Shown: positions 1 to 5,304 of the stretch, in pieces
How positions within the stretch are numbered: the first letter of the stretch is position 1
Layout of the letters: every line of letters starts with the position of its first letter
Assembly: GCA_964540445.1 (NCBI GenBank)
Contig: CAZIMF010000046.1
Location: 1-7,115 of the forward strand
Reading direction: 5' to 3'
Source of the DNA: JALQXV01 sp964540445
Lineage (GTDB): Bacteria; Patescibacteriota; Saccharimonadia; Saccharimonadales; 2-12-FULL-41-12
Length of the DNA stretch: 7,115 nt
Made by a program: the position numbers and the translations under genes
Notes under the pieces: model-generated
What the model was told of the DNA's origin: nothing
The model's input: the letters and a program-made list of their open reading frames with translations, nothing else
Databases searched by the model: none

Positions 1-1
1 C

Positions 2-817
2 GTCACCAATAATGCGTTAATGGCTGCAGCACGTACAGACGCTGAAACCATAATCCATGCTGCCAGCGCCGACTACATGGTGCAGGATTTATGTTTGTTT
101 CTTAAAAAACTTGGCGTCAAAATAGATGGCTTTGGTTCGCATGTTCTCAAGATTAAAGGCGTGCCTTATATAAAGAAGACCGTCACTTATGCTCCAACCG
201 AAGATCCTATCGAAGCCATGTTTTTTATTTCTGCAGCTGTCACAACTAATTCAAGTATTACAATAAAACGGTTGCCGATCCGCTGGTTAGGTCTAGAATT
301 ATTCAAGCTCAAGGTCATGGGCCTGCCTTTCGAAGTTAAGAGTATATATAAAGCCGACAATGGCGTCATTGAACTAGCAGATATTGAGATTCATAAACAT
401 AATGGCAAGCTGGTAGCCCCAACCGATAAAATACACCCTAATCTCTGGCCAGGAATCAACCCTGATAGTATCCCCTATTTTGTGCCAATTGCTGGCGTCT
501 GCAAAGGGCGAACACTTATCCATGATTGGATTTTTGAAAACCGCGCCATCTACTATACCGAAATGGCTAAGGTCGGAATGAACGTAGAACTAGCCGATCC
601 GCACCGACTTTACATAACTGGGCCAACTAAGTTCCGCGCCGCTGATGCTTTCTGCCCACCTGCATTACGACCTGCTAGCCTATTACTTATTGGTATGCTT
701 GCAGCCGAAGGCACAAGTACACTTCGTAATATCTACACTATCAACCGTGGGTATGAGGATCTAGCCGAACGCCTTAATACACTTGGCGCGAAAATAGAAG
801 TCATGCACGAGCTATAG
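2..817 (+). CDS. murA: UDP-N-acetylglucosamine 1-carboxyvinyltransferase (MurA-like), 5' partial
   Basis: MurA transfers enolpyruvate from PEP to UDP-GlcNAc, the first committed cytoplasmic step of peptidoglycan synthesis. The reading frame is open to the left edge. The residues before the first ATG at 20 (VTNNAL) continue the MurA motif that reads ATENxMMAAA in E. coli, so ATG 20 is internal and about 150 N-terminal residues, including the catalytic Cys loop, lie outside the window. Counting from that ATG, Asp149 in NPDSIPYF aligns with the catalytic Asp305 of E. coli MurA, Arg217 in ALRPAS with Arg371, and Arg243 in the RGYE motif with Arg397. Spacings of 68 and 26 residues nearly match the family (66 and 26). 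FENR (172-175) is also conserved. The sequence is divergent (WPGINPDS where E. coli has FPTDMQAQ), so this could be a second MurA paralogue. It ends in TAG, 2 bp before the HAD gene, probably as an operon. The family assignment is firm; the exact paralogue is not. Confidence 0.92.
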   Translation, partial: VTNNALMAAARTDAETIIHAASADYMVQDLCLFLKKLGVKIDGFGSHVLKIKGVPYIKKTVTYAPTEDPIEAMFFISAAVTTNSSITIKRLPIRWLGLELFKLKVMGLPFEVKSIYKADNGVIELADIEIHKHNGKLVAPTDKIHPNLWPGINPDSIPYFVPIAGVCKGRTLIHDWIFENRAIYYTEMAKVGMNVELADPHRLYITGPTKFRAADAFCPPALRPASLLLIGMLAAEGTSTLRNIYTINRGYEDLAERLNTLGAKIEVMHEL

Positions 818-819
818 AA

Positions 820-1437
820 ATGCGCTCTACGGCATATACCATCGACACTATTTTTTTTGACTGGGGGGGCGTAATAGCTGACGACCCAGGAGATGAATTC
901 CTCAGTCAACTACTTAGAGATATTGGTGCTACCGAAGAAGAAGTAGAAACAATATATGTTACGTATATGCGCAGCTTTATGCGGGGTGAAATTTCTGAAT
1001 CTGAATATTGGCAAGTGCTCCGAAAGAACTACGGCTTAACTATCCATGATTCAATTTCCGATGAGTTTAAGCGCTGGCGTGGTCTTGACGTCAATCACGA
1101 AGTCCTTAGGCTCGCCGACAAAGCGAAAGCAATTGGAATTCAAACAGCTATCTTATCAAACATCATAGAACCCACCTACAATGCACTAGCTGCGACCGGA
1201 TACTTTGATCGCTTTGATAAAACTATTGCCTCCTGCAAAGTTGGATACGCAAAACCGCAAGAAAAAATATATGACCTTGCTTTGCAAGAGATGAACACAA
1301 CCGCCGGTCGGTCGCTTTTTATCGATGACAAGCCACGGAACCTCGAACCCGCTATTAAGATGGGTTTTAAAACAATATTAGCCCAGAACTCAAAACAAAC
1401 TATAGAAGATATTAGCCGTTATTTAAACGAGCTATAA
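820..1437 (+). CDS. HAD-superfamily hydrolase, YihX-like sugar-phosphate phosphatase
   Basis: This 205-residue cytoplasmic protein has the four HAD motifs in order. Motif I is FFDWGGVI with nucleophile Asp14, motif II is ILSN with Ser113, motif III is Lys145 in YAKPQ, and motif IV is FIDD with Asp169/Asp170. A helical cap sits between motifs I and II (about 20-100) and contains MRGEISESEYW, which resembles the HERGEISDEAF stretch of E. coli YihX, an alpha-glucose-1-phosphate phosphatase. The second motif-I Asp of typical phosphatases is Gly here, as in YihX-type proteins (DLGNV). The ATG at 820 gives a normal short lead of 13 residues before the nucleophile. There is no clear Shine-Dalgarno, and the gene probably relies on translation coming from the MurA gene 2 bp upstream. 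The substrate is unknown. The 3' end overlaps the opposing kinase gene by 26 bp. A T8 run and a G7 run lie within the motif I codons. Confidence 0.87.
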   Translation: MRSTAYTIDTIFFDWGGVIADDPGDEFLSQLLRDIGATEEEVETIYVTYMRSFMRGEISESEYWQVLRKNYGLTIHDSISDEFKRWRGLDVNHEVLRLADKAKAIGIQTAILSNIIEPTYNALAATGYFDRFDKTIASCKVGYAKPQEKIYDLALQEMNTTAGRSLFIDDKPRNLEPAIKMGFKTILAQNSKQTIEDISRYLNEL

Positions 1438-1993
1438 CCGCTGAAACCGCTGCTCGAACATCATCACCCTGAACTGTAATAGTATTGTACCCATGCTTAG
1501 CAAAACTGTGGTAATCGTGCACAAATCGGTTAAAGGTAGCTTCGGAGGGACCATGACCACCTTGCTGCTTTCGGCTGACAACACGCTCTCTTGCCACTAC
1601 CGGATCTACTTCAACTTCTACAACTAATATATTAAGTTCAACATTATGCTCAGCCGCATGATCCCGTAATCGCCCCACCATTTTATTGAAAATTTCCAAG
1701 TTAGTAAAAGGCTGATTCCAAACAACCATTTCTTTGGAGGCGATTGCATCGTACGCTTTGGCTCTTAAGAATCTATACGGATGGAGTGCACTATCAACAC
1801 CTTCTGCAGTTAACGCTTTAGTATGATTTATATACTCTCTACTAGAATAGTCAGTCGCGTCAGGGTCTAGCATGACCACGCTTCCTTCGCCGATTGATTT
1901 AACCAGAGCTTTTGCAAGGTATGTCTTACCGCTACCGGGTAACCCCCTAACTAAAACTAGAGTTGAATGTCCTTTTTCTGGTGAATCGTTCAT
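1412..1993 (-). CDS. P-loop NTPase, AAA_33/zeta-toxin-like small-molecule or polynucleotide kinase
   Basis: The protein has an N-terminal Walker A, GLPGSGKT, after a beta strand (STLVLVR), then VVMLDPDATDY in the position where related kinases place a catalytic or substrate-binding Asp. A lid-like stretch, RERVVSRKQQGGHGPSEATF, resembles the Arg-rich GGH segment of zeta-toxin and UDP-GlcNAc-kinase relatives. It probably phosphorylates a small molecule or nucleic acid, but the substrate cannot be read from sequence. I chose ATG 1993 (193 residues), which puts Walker A at residue 17. An extended -10 (TGgTATTAT) lies exactly 7 nt upstream, suggesting a leaderless transcript. The frame stays open to another ATG at 2044 (210 residues, starting MVELDALV), which has no Shine-Dalgarno and adds a stretch unlike a kinase N-terminus. 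The gene is divergent from mraY and tail-overlaps the HAD gene. No antitoxin partner is visible, so a toxin role is not supported. Confidence 0.82.
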   Translation of the reverse strand: MNDSPEKGHSTLVLVRGLPGSGKTYLAKALVKSIGEGSVVMLDPDATDYSSREYINHTKALTAEGVDSALHPYRFLRAKAYDAIASKEMVVWNQPFTNLEIFNKMVGRLRDHAAEHNVELNILVVEVEVDPVVARERVVSRKQQGGHGPSEATFNRFVHDYHSFAKHGYNTITVQGDDVRAAVSAVIARLNNG

Positions 1994-1999
1994 GCGATA

Positions 2000-2009
2000 G
2001 ATAATACCA
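2000..2009 (-). promoter_or_regulatory. Extended -10 promoter element for the P-loop kinase gene
   Basis: On the minus strand the sequence reads TGgTATTAT, with the hexamer at 2001-2006 and the TG at 2008-2009. Seven bases separate it from ATG 1993, so transcription would start at or next to the start codon. There is no good -35 at 17 bp (gctttg-like at best), which is usual for extended -10 promoters. If it is used, the upstream ATG at 2044 is excluded from this transcript. Confidence 0.5.
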
Positions 2010-2078
2010 CACCTCATGGTGACCAAAGCATCTAATTCGACCATGTGCTAAACTGAGTATCGATCTAAGTCAAAAAAT

Positions 2079-2083
2079 AAGGA
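2079..2083 (+). promoter_or_regulatory. Shine-Dalgarno site of mraY
   Basis: AAGGA lies 10 nt before ATG 2094 and supports that start. The promoter is less clear. A TGcTAAACT sequence at 2046-2054 resembles a weak extended -10 and would give a leader of about 33 nt. Confidence 0.6.
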
Positions 2084-2093
2084 ATCTAACTAA

Positions 2094-3119
2094 ATGTTCA
2101 CGTCAGAAGAGCTAACCCACAACGTAACCATAATAGTTCTATTGAGTTTTTTAAGTTTTACAATAGCTATGCTGTTAACTCCAATCTACACCCGCTTCGC
2201 ATTTAAGCATAAACTCTGGAAACGCTCCCGCACTCACTCAACAACAGGTGAAGCACTTGAGGTTATCAGTAAGTTACGAATTAAACGTAGTGTGCCGCTA
2301 ATGGCCGGGCTAGTTGCACTAGCTGCTATTACAATCACAACAGTTGCCTTTAATTTGGACCGCGGGCAAACCTGGCTACCGTTAGCTGCGCTACTTGGGG
2401 GTGGCTTTGTTGGATTAATAGATGACATCATTAACATTAAGGGTAAAGGCGGGAATGTAGCCGGTCTACGCGCTCCAATCAAGTTCGCCATGATTACTGC
2501 TGTGGCAACTGTTGCAGCGCTTTTCTTTTATTTTAAGCTCGATTATACGTCTATTTTACTACCCGTCTTCGGGAATGTGGAGTTAGGATTACTCCTTATT
2601 CCATTGTTTATTTTAGTTGTCGTGAGCACAGGAAACGCCGTCAATATTAGTGACGGGATGGATGGCTTGGCCGGTGGCTTATTAATGAGCGCCTACTCGG
2701 CTTTTGGTGTTATCGCGGTGCTCCAAGGCAATTTTGGGATTGCGGGCTTTTGTATGACGGTAGTGGGAACTCTTTTAGCATACGTTTGGTTTAATATTCC
2801 GCCTGCGAGGTTTTTCATGGGGGACGTTGGATCATTCGCATTTGGTGCTGCTCTAGGTGTAGTAGCAATGCTAACTGATACGATATTTCTTTTACCGCTG
2901 ATAGCATTTGTCTTTGTAGCAGAAGCTGGCTCGAGTTTGTTGCAGATTCTATCTAAAAAATTCTTCCACAAAAGAATATTTATTGCAGCTCCAATACATC
3001 ATCATTTTGAGGCTCAAGGCTGGCCCAAAACAAAAGTAACCATGCGTTTCTGGGTGATTGGGCAAGTTTGCGCCGTCCTCGGTGTCACGTTTGCGCTTAT
3101 TTTTGGATATGTCAGTTAA
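2094..3119 (+). CDS. mraY: Phospho-N-acetylmuramoyl-pentapeptide-transferase (MraY)
   Basis: MraY transfers phospho-MurNAc-pentapeptide from UDP to undecaprenyl phosphate on the cytoplasmic face of the membrane, making lipid I. This 341-residue protein has the usual family length and about ten hydrophobic segments. Hallmarks are the Asp pair in GLIDD (110-111), NAVNISDGMDGLAGG (181-195), the Mg-binding Asp244 in FFMGDVGS, and the MraY-specific triple-His motif PIHHHFE (His302-304), which separates it from WecA/TagO relatives. The N-terminal TPTMGG motif of most MraY proteins is replaced by SVPLMAGL (66-73), and the segment after Asp111 is IINIKGKGGN instead of the usual YxKV-type sequence. 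The start is supported by an AAGGA Shine-Dalgarno site. The gene stands apart from the dcw genes that usually surround mraY. It converges on the M15 peptidase gene with 6 bp between stop codons. Family identification is secure. Confidence 0.95.
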   Translation: MFTSEELTHNVTIIVLLSFLSFTIAMLLTPIYTRFAFKHKLWKRSRTHSTTGEALEVISKLRIKRSVPLMAGLVALAAITITTVAFNLDRGQTWLPLAALLGGGFVGLIDDIINIKGKGGNVAGLRAPIKFAMITAVATVAALFFYFKLDYTSILLPVFGNVELGLLLIPLFILVVVSTGNAVNISDGMDGLAGGLLMSAYSAFGVIAVLQGNFGIAGFCMTVVGTLLAYVWFNIPPARFFMGDVGSFAFGAALGVVAMLTDTIFLLPLIAFVFVAEAGSSLLQILSKKFFHKRIFIAAPIHHHFEAQGWPKTKVTMRFWVIGQVCAVLGVTFALIFGYVS

Positions 3120-3124
3120 GACAT
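3109..3124. terminator. Short hairpin at the mraY/peptidase convergent junction, possible weak bidirectional terminator
   Basis: ATGTC, a 6-nt loop holding the mraY stop codon, and GACAT form a 5-bp hairpin right at the convergent junction. There is no T-tract on either strand. It is listed only because it is the sole hairpin seen between two convergent genes and may well be chance. Confidence 0.2.
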
Positions 3125-3125
3125 C

Positions 3126-3719
3126 TTAGCTCGCAGATTTTTGCAGGTGCATATAGTCGGTCCGTCCCATAGCCACTGTCCAGTGGCCGCCCCATTCCCA
3201 GCCGCGTGCTTCCATAAATTTTATCAATGGATGATCTTTATATAGTGTGCCTGGTTGCTTTGGATCCCATTTAGAATTAGGCGGAAAGATTATTTCTTCA
3301 CCATCTTTGTAGCGAATATAAGGATTTTGCAATGGATTAATATCAATCGCTTTACCATAAGCGTGCAGAGAAAGCTTAGCTGTGTCAGCAATATAGCGAT
3401 AGGTATAGCCGCAAGTTACATTATCTCCAATAATCAGCTTTTCTGGATCCCATAAATAATCCGGATGGGCGCTTGGAAGAACTTTGGCTATGGGAAATTT
3501 AATTTTTACTGACAGTTCAAACATACCTGAAATATCGAGTGCTAAATCCTTATGAATAACTATCTGGCCGCGGTGTAATTTTTCGTCGAAACCGTAATAG
3601 TGAACGGTTACTAATTTTTGCTGGGCAAGAATTTTTGCTGGGCATGGCGGTTTTTCTGGATTATTTGCCAAAGCCTCGTTGAGCGTAATGTTTGAATCAA
3701 CAATAATTTCGGTGGGCAT
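3126..3719 (-). CDS. M15-type zinc peptidase (D-Ala-D-Ala carboxypeptidase/endolysin-like)
   Basis: This 197-residue member of the peptidase M15_4/VanY-like group should cleave peptide bonds in peptidoglycan stems. The domain starts near residue 37 (LVTVHYYGFDEKLHRGQIVI), a conserved opening in this family. The zinc site is visible: His119 and Asp126 in SLHAYGKAIDINP, and His191 in DYMHLQ, with Asp188 where VanY enzymes have the catalytic Glu of ExxH. NPYI and the WEWGGHW motif (174-180) are also typical. No signal peptide or lipobox is seen, so export is unclear. An in-frame TAA five codons upstream rules out a longer N-terminus. The start has no Shine-Dalgarno, but TATATT lies 6 nt upstream. 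It sits 22 bp downstream of the 303-residue gene and is probably cotranscribed with it. A perfect 15-bp direct repeat with a 17-nt period lies just before the conserved domain. Confidence 0.87.
   Translation of the reverse strand: MPTEIIVDSNITLNEALANNPEKPPCPAKILAQQKLVTVHYYGFDEKLHRGQIVIHKDLALDISGMFELSVKIKFPIAKVLPSAHPDYLWDPEKLIIGDNVTCGYTYRYIADTAKLSLHAYGKAIDINPLQNPYIRYKDGEEIIFPPNSKWDPKQPGTLYKDHPLIKFMEARGWEWGGHWTVAMGRTDYMHLQKSAS
3613..3646. repeat. 17-nt tandem duplication within the M15 peptidase gene
   Basis: AATTTTTGCTGGGCA occurs perfectly at 3613-3627 and 3630-3644, giving a 17-nt unit. On the coding strand the two copies are read in different frames, as CPAKI and then AQQKL. Because 17 is not a multiple of 3, gain or loss of one unit would shift the reading frame ahead of the conserved peptidase domain. 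Confidence 0.9.
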
Positions 3720-3725
3720 AGATTG

Positions 3726-3731
3726 AATATA
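3726..3731 (-). promoter_or_regulatory. Possible internal -10 element before the M15 peptidase
   Basis: TATATT on the minus strand ends 6 nt before ATG 3719, inside the 22-bp gap after the 303-residue gene. No matching -35 is seen. It could give a leaderless peptidase transcript in addition to read-through from upstream, but the region is AT-rich and chance is a real alternative. Confidence 0.3.
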
Positions 3732-3741
3732 TTATCTTAAT

Positions 3742-4653
3742 TTAAGAACTAGTTTGGGGTGTACTATTAAGATAAACGTACAATCCATTGCGGACAAGTT
3801 GACCAACGGCAGTAATTGGGTTTTGGTGAGTTTCGGGCTTTTCCCCATGCCGGGCAACTGCAATTCCATCACCTTTCATAGATAGCTGGTCGCCATTACT
3901 ATCAAAACTGCTGTCTGCACGTCGAGCCGCTAAACGCAGCACTCCTGTTGCTTGAATTGAGTTAGGGGTATTGGTTATCACTAAAATACTTTTACCAAGC
4001 AGTTCTGGTTTTTTGTTAAATAGATAGTCCAATGCCTCTTTAGCTTTAGACGTTTCTGGCTCAACCACATCTACTTTGTGACCAGCCAACTCAAGCATGG
4101 GCTTCATGTATTCATTCATGATTTCTGTTTCGGTAGGCATATGGCCTGTAGTGCGTTCGAAACGTCTTGCTAATTGATGCTCGGTAGGTTTAACCAGGCG
4201 AGTGCCACCATACAGGACAAGTCCATCTTTAAACATTTCCGGGTCAAGCCCCATCGCTAAAATGGTGCGACGTAGCGGCAACCTAAACACTCCAGCTCCA
4301 AATACACCTACGTCAACTTGTTTTGGTGCTTGCTCCGGGCGGGCAAAATAGCGGTCAACAGGACGCATAATACCGGATTCGGTTTCTACCCAGTCAGCCG
4401 CAACTTCTACGGCAGCGTCCCCTAGAACTTCTGTTAGCTTGCCAATATTTTTTTGGAACTCTTTATCTGGTCCGGTGGCTTTGACAAAATCTCGTAGTAA
4501 GGGCTCACTTGGGACATGCACTCTTTTGCCAGAACCGTCTTGCTCGGAGGGTATATCGAAATTGATGGTTTCGGCAATCCTTGGTAATAAACCATTTGCC
4601 AATTCTAAAACATTATCGCCTAATTCAAAGTTGCTAAAGTCTTTATGTACCAA
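3742..4653 (-). CDS. Protein of unknown function with a possible DUF218/YdcF-like core
   Basis: I do not recognise this 303-residue protein with confidence. It has no signal peptide and no membrane helix. The middle looks like a Rossmann-type alpha/beta fold: strand DVGVFGAG (114-121), LVLYGGTR (145-152), PTETEIMNEYMKPMLELAG (173-191), a strand and acidic turn VDVVEPE (194-200), and ILVITNTPNSIQATGVLRLAARR (223-245). The order (GG-R, TExExM, VxxEPxTS, ILVIT with downstream Arg) recalls DUF218/YdcF-type proteins, but this is inference by eye. The start is TTG at 4651-4653, supported by AAGGGA 8 nt upstream and a near-consensus promoter. The M15 peptidase follows 22 bp downstream, so a cell-envelope link is possible but unproven. 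Confidence 0.8.
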   Translation of the reverse strand: MVHKDFSNFELGDNVLELANGLLPRIAETINFDIPSEQDGSGKRVHVPSEPLLRDFVKATGPDKEFQKNIGKLTEVLGDAAVEVAADWVETESGIMRPVDRYFARPEQAPKQVDVGVFGAGVFRLPLRRTILAMGLDPEMFKDGLVLYGGTRLVKPTEHQLARRFERTTGHMPTETEIMNEYMKPMLELAGHKVDVVEPETSKAKEALDYLFNKKPELLGKSILVITNTPNSIQATGVLRLAARRADSSFDSNGDQLSMKGDGIAVARHGEKPETHQNPITAVGQLVRNGLYVYLNSTPQTSS

Positions 4654-4661
4654 AATGACTA

Positions 4662-4667
4662 TCCCTT
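4662..4667 (-). promoter_or_regulatory. Shine-Dalgarno site deciding a TTG start
   Basis: AAGGGA on the minus strand lies 8 nt upstream of the TTG at 4651-4653. No ATG or GTG is placed as well, so this site decides the start of the 303-residue protein. Confidence 0.6.
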
Positions 4668-4679
4668 GCTTATTTAAGC

Positions 4680-4708
4680 ATAATATAGCAAAATATATAT
4701 TTTGTCAA
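4680..4708 (-). promoter_or_regulatory. Near-consensus sigma70 promoter for the 303-residue/M15 unit
   Basis: On the minus strand, TTGACA (4703-4708) is followed by a 17-bp AT-rich spacer and TATTAT (4680-4685). This is a perfect -35, optimal spacing, and five of six -10 bases. Transcription should start near 4673, leaving a leader of about 20 nt that contains the AAGGGA site. It is the strongest promoter in the window. Confidence 0.8.
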
Positions 4709-4725
4709 TAAAACCTGAGGTATAA

Positions 4726-4785
4726 ATGTTCAGCCGGGTGCTTAACAAACTCAATACCATCATTGAAGTATTACACGATATATAA
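4726..4785 (+). CDS. Possible 19-codon small ORF (amphipathic peptide)
   Basis: The gap between the TTG-start gene and the tRNA holds an ORF encoding MFSRVLNKLNTIIEVLHDI. GAGG (4717-4720) lies 5 nt before its ATG, which is good Shine-Dalgarno spacing. Hydrophobic residues fall at 2, 5, 6, 9, 12, 13, 16 and 19, which would make one face of an amphipathic helix. Its TAA stop overlaps a TATAAT-like sequence at 4781-4786. No clear promoter is seen, although the upstream AT-rich stretch could supply one. A random ORF of this length is easy to obtain, so this is only a candidate. Confidence 0.25.
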   Translation: MFSRVLNKLNTIIEVLHDI

Positions 4786-4798
4786 TTGTTCCCCTATC

Positions 4799-4807
4799 TG
4801 TTATAAT
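4799..4807 (+). promoter_or_regulatory. Extended -10 promoter of tRNA-Gly
   Basis: TGtTATAAT is a perfect extended -10, with TATAAT at 4802-4807. It would start transcription near 4814, about 9 nt before the mature tRNA 5' end. No good -35 lies 17 bp upstream (tatata). A second TATAAT at 4781-4786 lacks the TG and is a weaker alternative. Confidence 0.7.
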
Positions 4808-4822
4808 GAGTTTTTGTCGCCT

Positions 4823-4897
4823 GCGGGTGTCGTATAATGGCTAATATGCCTGCCTTCCAAGCAAGCGATGAGAGTTCGATTCTCTCCACCCGCACCA
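4823..4897 (+). tRNA. tRNA-Gly, anticodon UCC
   Basis: A complete cloverleaf can be drawn. The acceptor stem is GCGGGTG (4823-4829) with CACCCGC (4887-4893), discriminator A4894 and an encoded CCA (4895-4897). The D stem is GTAT/ATAT around AATGGCTA. The anticodon loop is CTTCCAA with anticodon TCC, which reads GGA and probably GGG. The variable loop is 4 nt (CGAT). The T arm is GAGAG-TTCGATT-CTCTC. The anticodon stem, CCTGC against GCAAG, has one C-A mismatch at the second pair (28-42). It is transcribed alone from its own extended -10 promoter, towards the 3' end of the 123-residue gene. Confidence 0.95.
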
Positions 4898-4914
4898 TTG
4901 AAATTTAGAATTTG

Positions 4915-5286
4915 TTAACGTTTTCGTTTTTTTACAACATACACTGCACCAACTGCGGCCGCGAGTAACGCACAGATAGCTATCGCTGTGTATAGTTCGT
5001 TGTAGTTTGGCTTTTGAGGTAGTCCACGATTTTTGGCATCTTGAGCATAGGGCGATTCAGGATCAACTGATACTCTATTGCTCAGTTCGTTGTTTGGCTG
5101 CAGATTAACTGAAGCACCGCTCTCGGGCGCCGCTCGATCGGCTGAACTTGAATTATTTTGTGCGCTAGCGCCATTCATCCCGGCAACTAAAGAAACTATC
5201 AGTAGTGTTATGGTAGCCAAAATGGCAACCAAGCTAGTTCGTATAGCTTTATTTTGCATTGTTAGCATTTTAGAAGGGTTTGTCAT
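4915..5286 (-). CDS. Small secreted protein with C-terminal membrane anchor, function unknown
   Basis: This 123-residue protein is unrecognised, but its architecture is clear. It has a basic N-terminus (Lys13, Arg16), a hydrophobic core (18-36) and a signal-peptidase-like site ASA-QN near 42-43. A polar, Asn/Ser/Pro-rich spacer of about 55 residues follows, then a C-terminal transmembrane helix (98-118) and a KKRKR tail. The expected topology is spacer outside and basic tail in the cytoplasm. It resembles a sortase substrate in outline, but the only LP motif (LPQKP, 89-93) is not LPxTG. The ATG at 5286 is supported by AAGGA 6 nt upstream; Met7 and Met10 are less likely starts. It lies 18 bp downstream of the four-helix membrane protein and is probably cotranscribed with it. 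The two may form one envelope complex. Confidence 0.8.
   Translation of the reverse strand: MTNPSKMLTMQNKAIRTSLVAILATITLLIVSLVAGMNGASAQNNSSSADRAAPESGASVNLQPNNELSNRVSVDPESPYAQDAKNRGLPQKPNYNELYTAIAICALLAAAVGAVYVVKKRKR
4917..4933 (+). terminator. Possible weak terminator after tRNA-Gly
   Basis: AACG, a TTTT loop and CGTT form a 4-bp stem followed by five more T residues (4929-4933). It overlaps the codons for the Lys/Arg tail of the opposing gene, which alone explains the T-richness. A pure A/T hairpin (AAATT-TAG-AATTT, 4901-4913) lies just before it. Confidence 0.3.
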
Positions 5287-5292
5287 TTTGTA

Positions 5293-5297
5293 TCCTT
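5293..5297 (-). promoter_or_regulatory. Shine-Dalgarno site of the 123-residue gene
   Basis: AAGGA on the minus strand sits 6 nt before ATG 5286, in the 18-bp gap after the upstream gene. This fits a second gene in an operon translated from its own ribosome binding site. Confidence 0.65.
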
Positions 5298-5304
5298 AGT
5301 TTAG

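Noticed and set aside
20..22. ATG at 20 as the start of the MurA-like gene
   Set aside because: The codons before it (VTNNAL) continue a conserved MurA motif and the frame is open to the window edge, so the gene begins outside.
1436..1452. AACCGCTG direct repeat with 9-nt period
   Set aside because: It is in frame in the kinase gene and simply encodes a repeated Ala-Val; it is too short to mean more.
1428..1456. CGAGC/GCTCG inverted repeat as a terminator for the HAD gene
   Set aside because: The stem is only 5 bp with a 19-nt loop and no T-tract, and it lies inside the kinase coding region.
1412..1993. Zeta-type toxin of a toxin-antitoxin module
   Set aside because: Walker A and the GGH lid fit the wider P-loop kinase group, but there is no small antitoxin gene next to it.
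5008..5022. LPQKP as a sortase sorting signal in the 123-residue protein
   Set aside because: It lacks the Thr-Gly of LPxTG and no sortase gene is present; only the signal-spacer-helix-basic-tail outline is similar.
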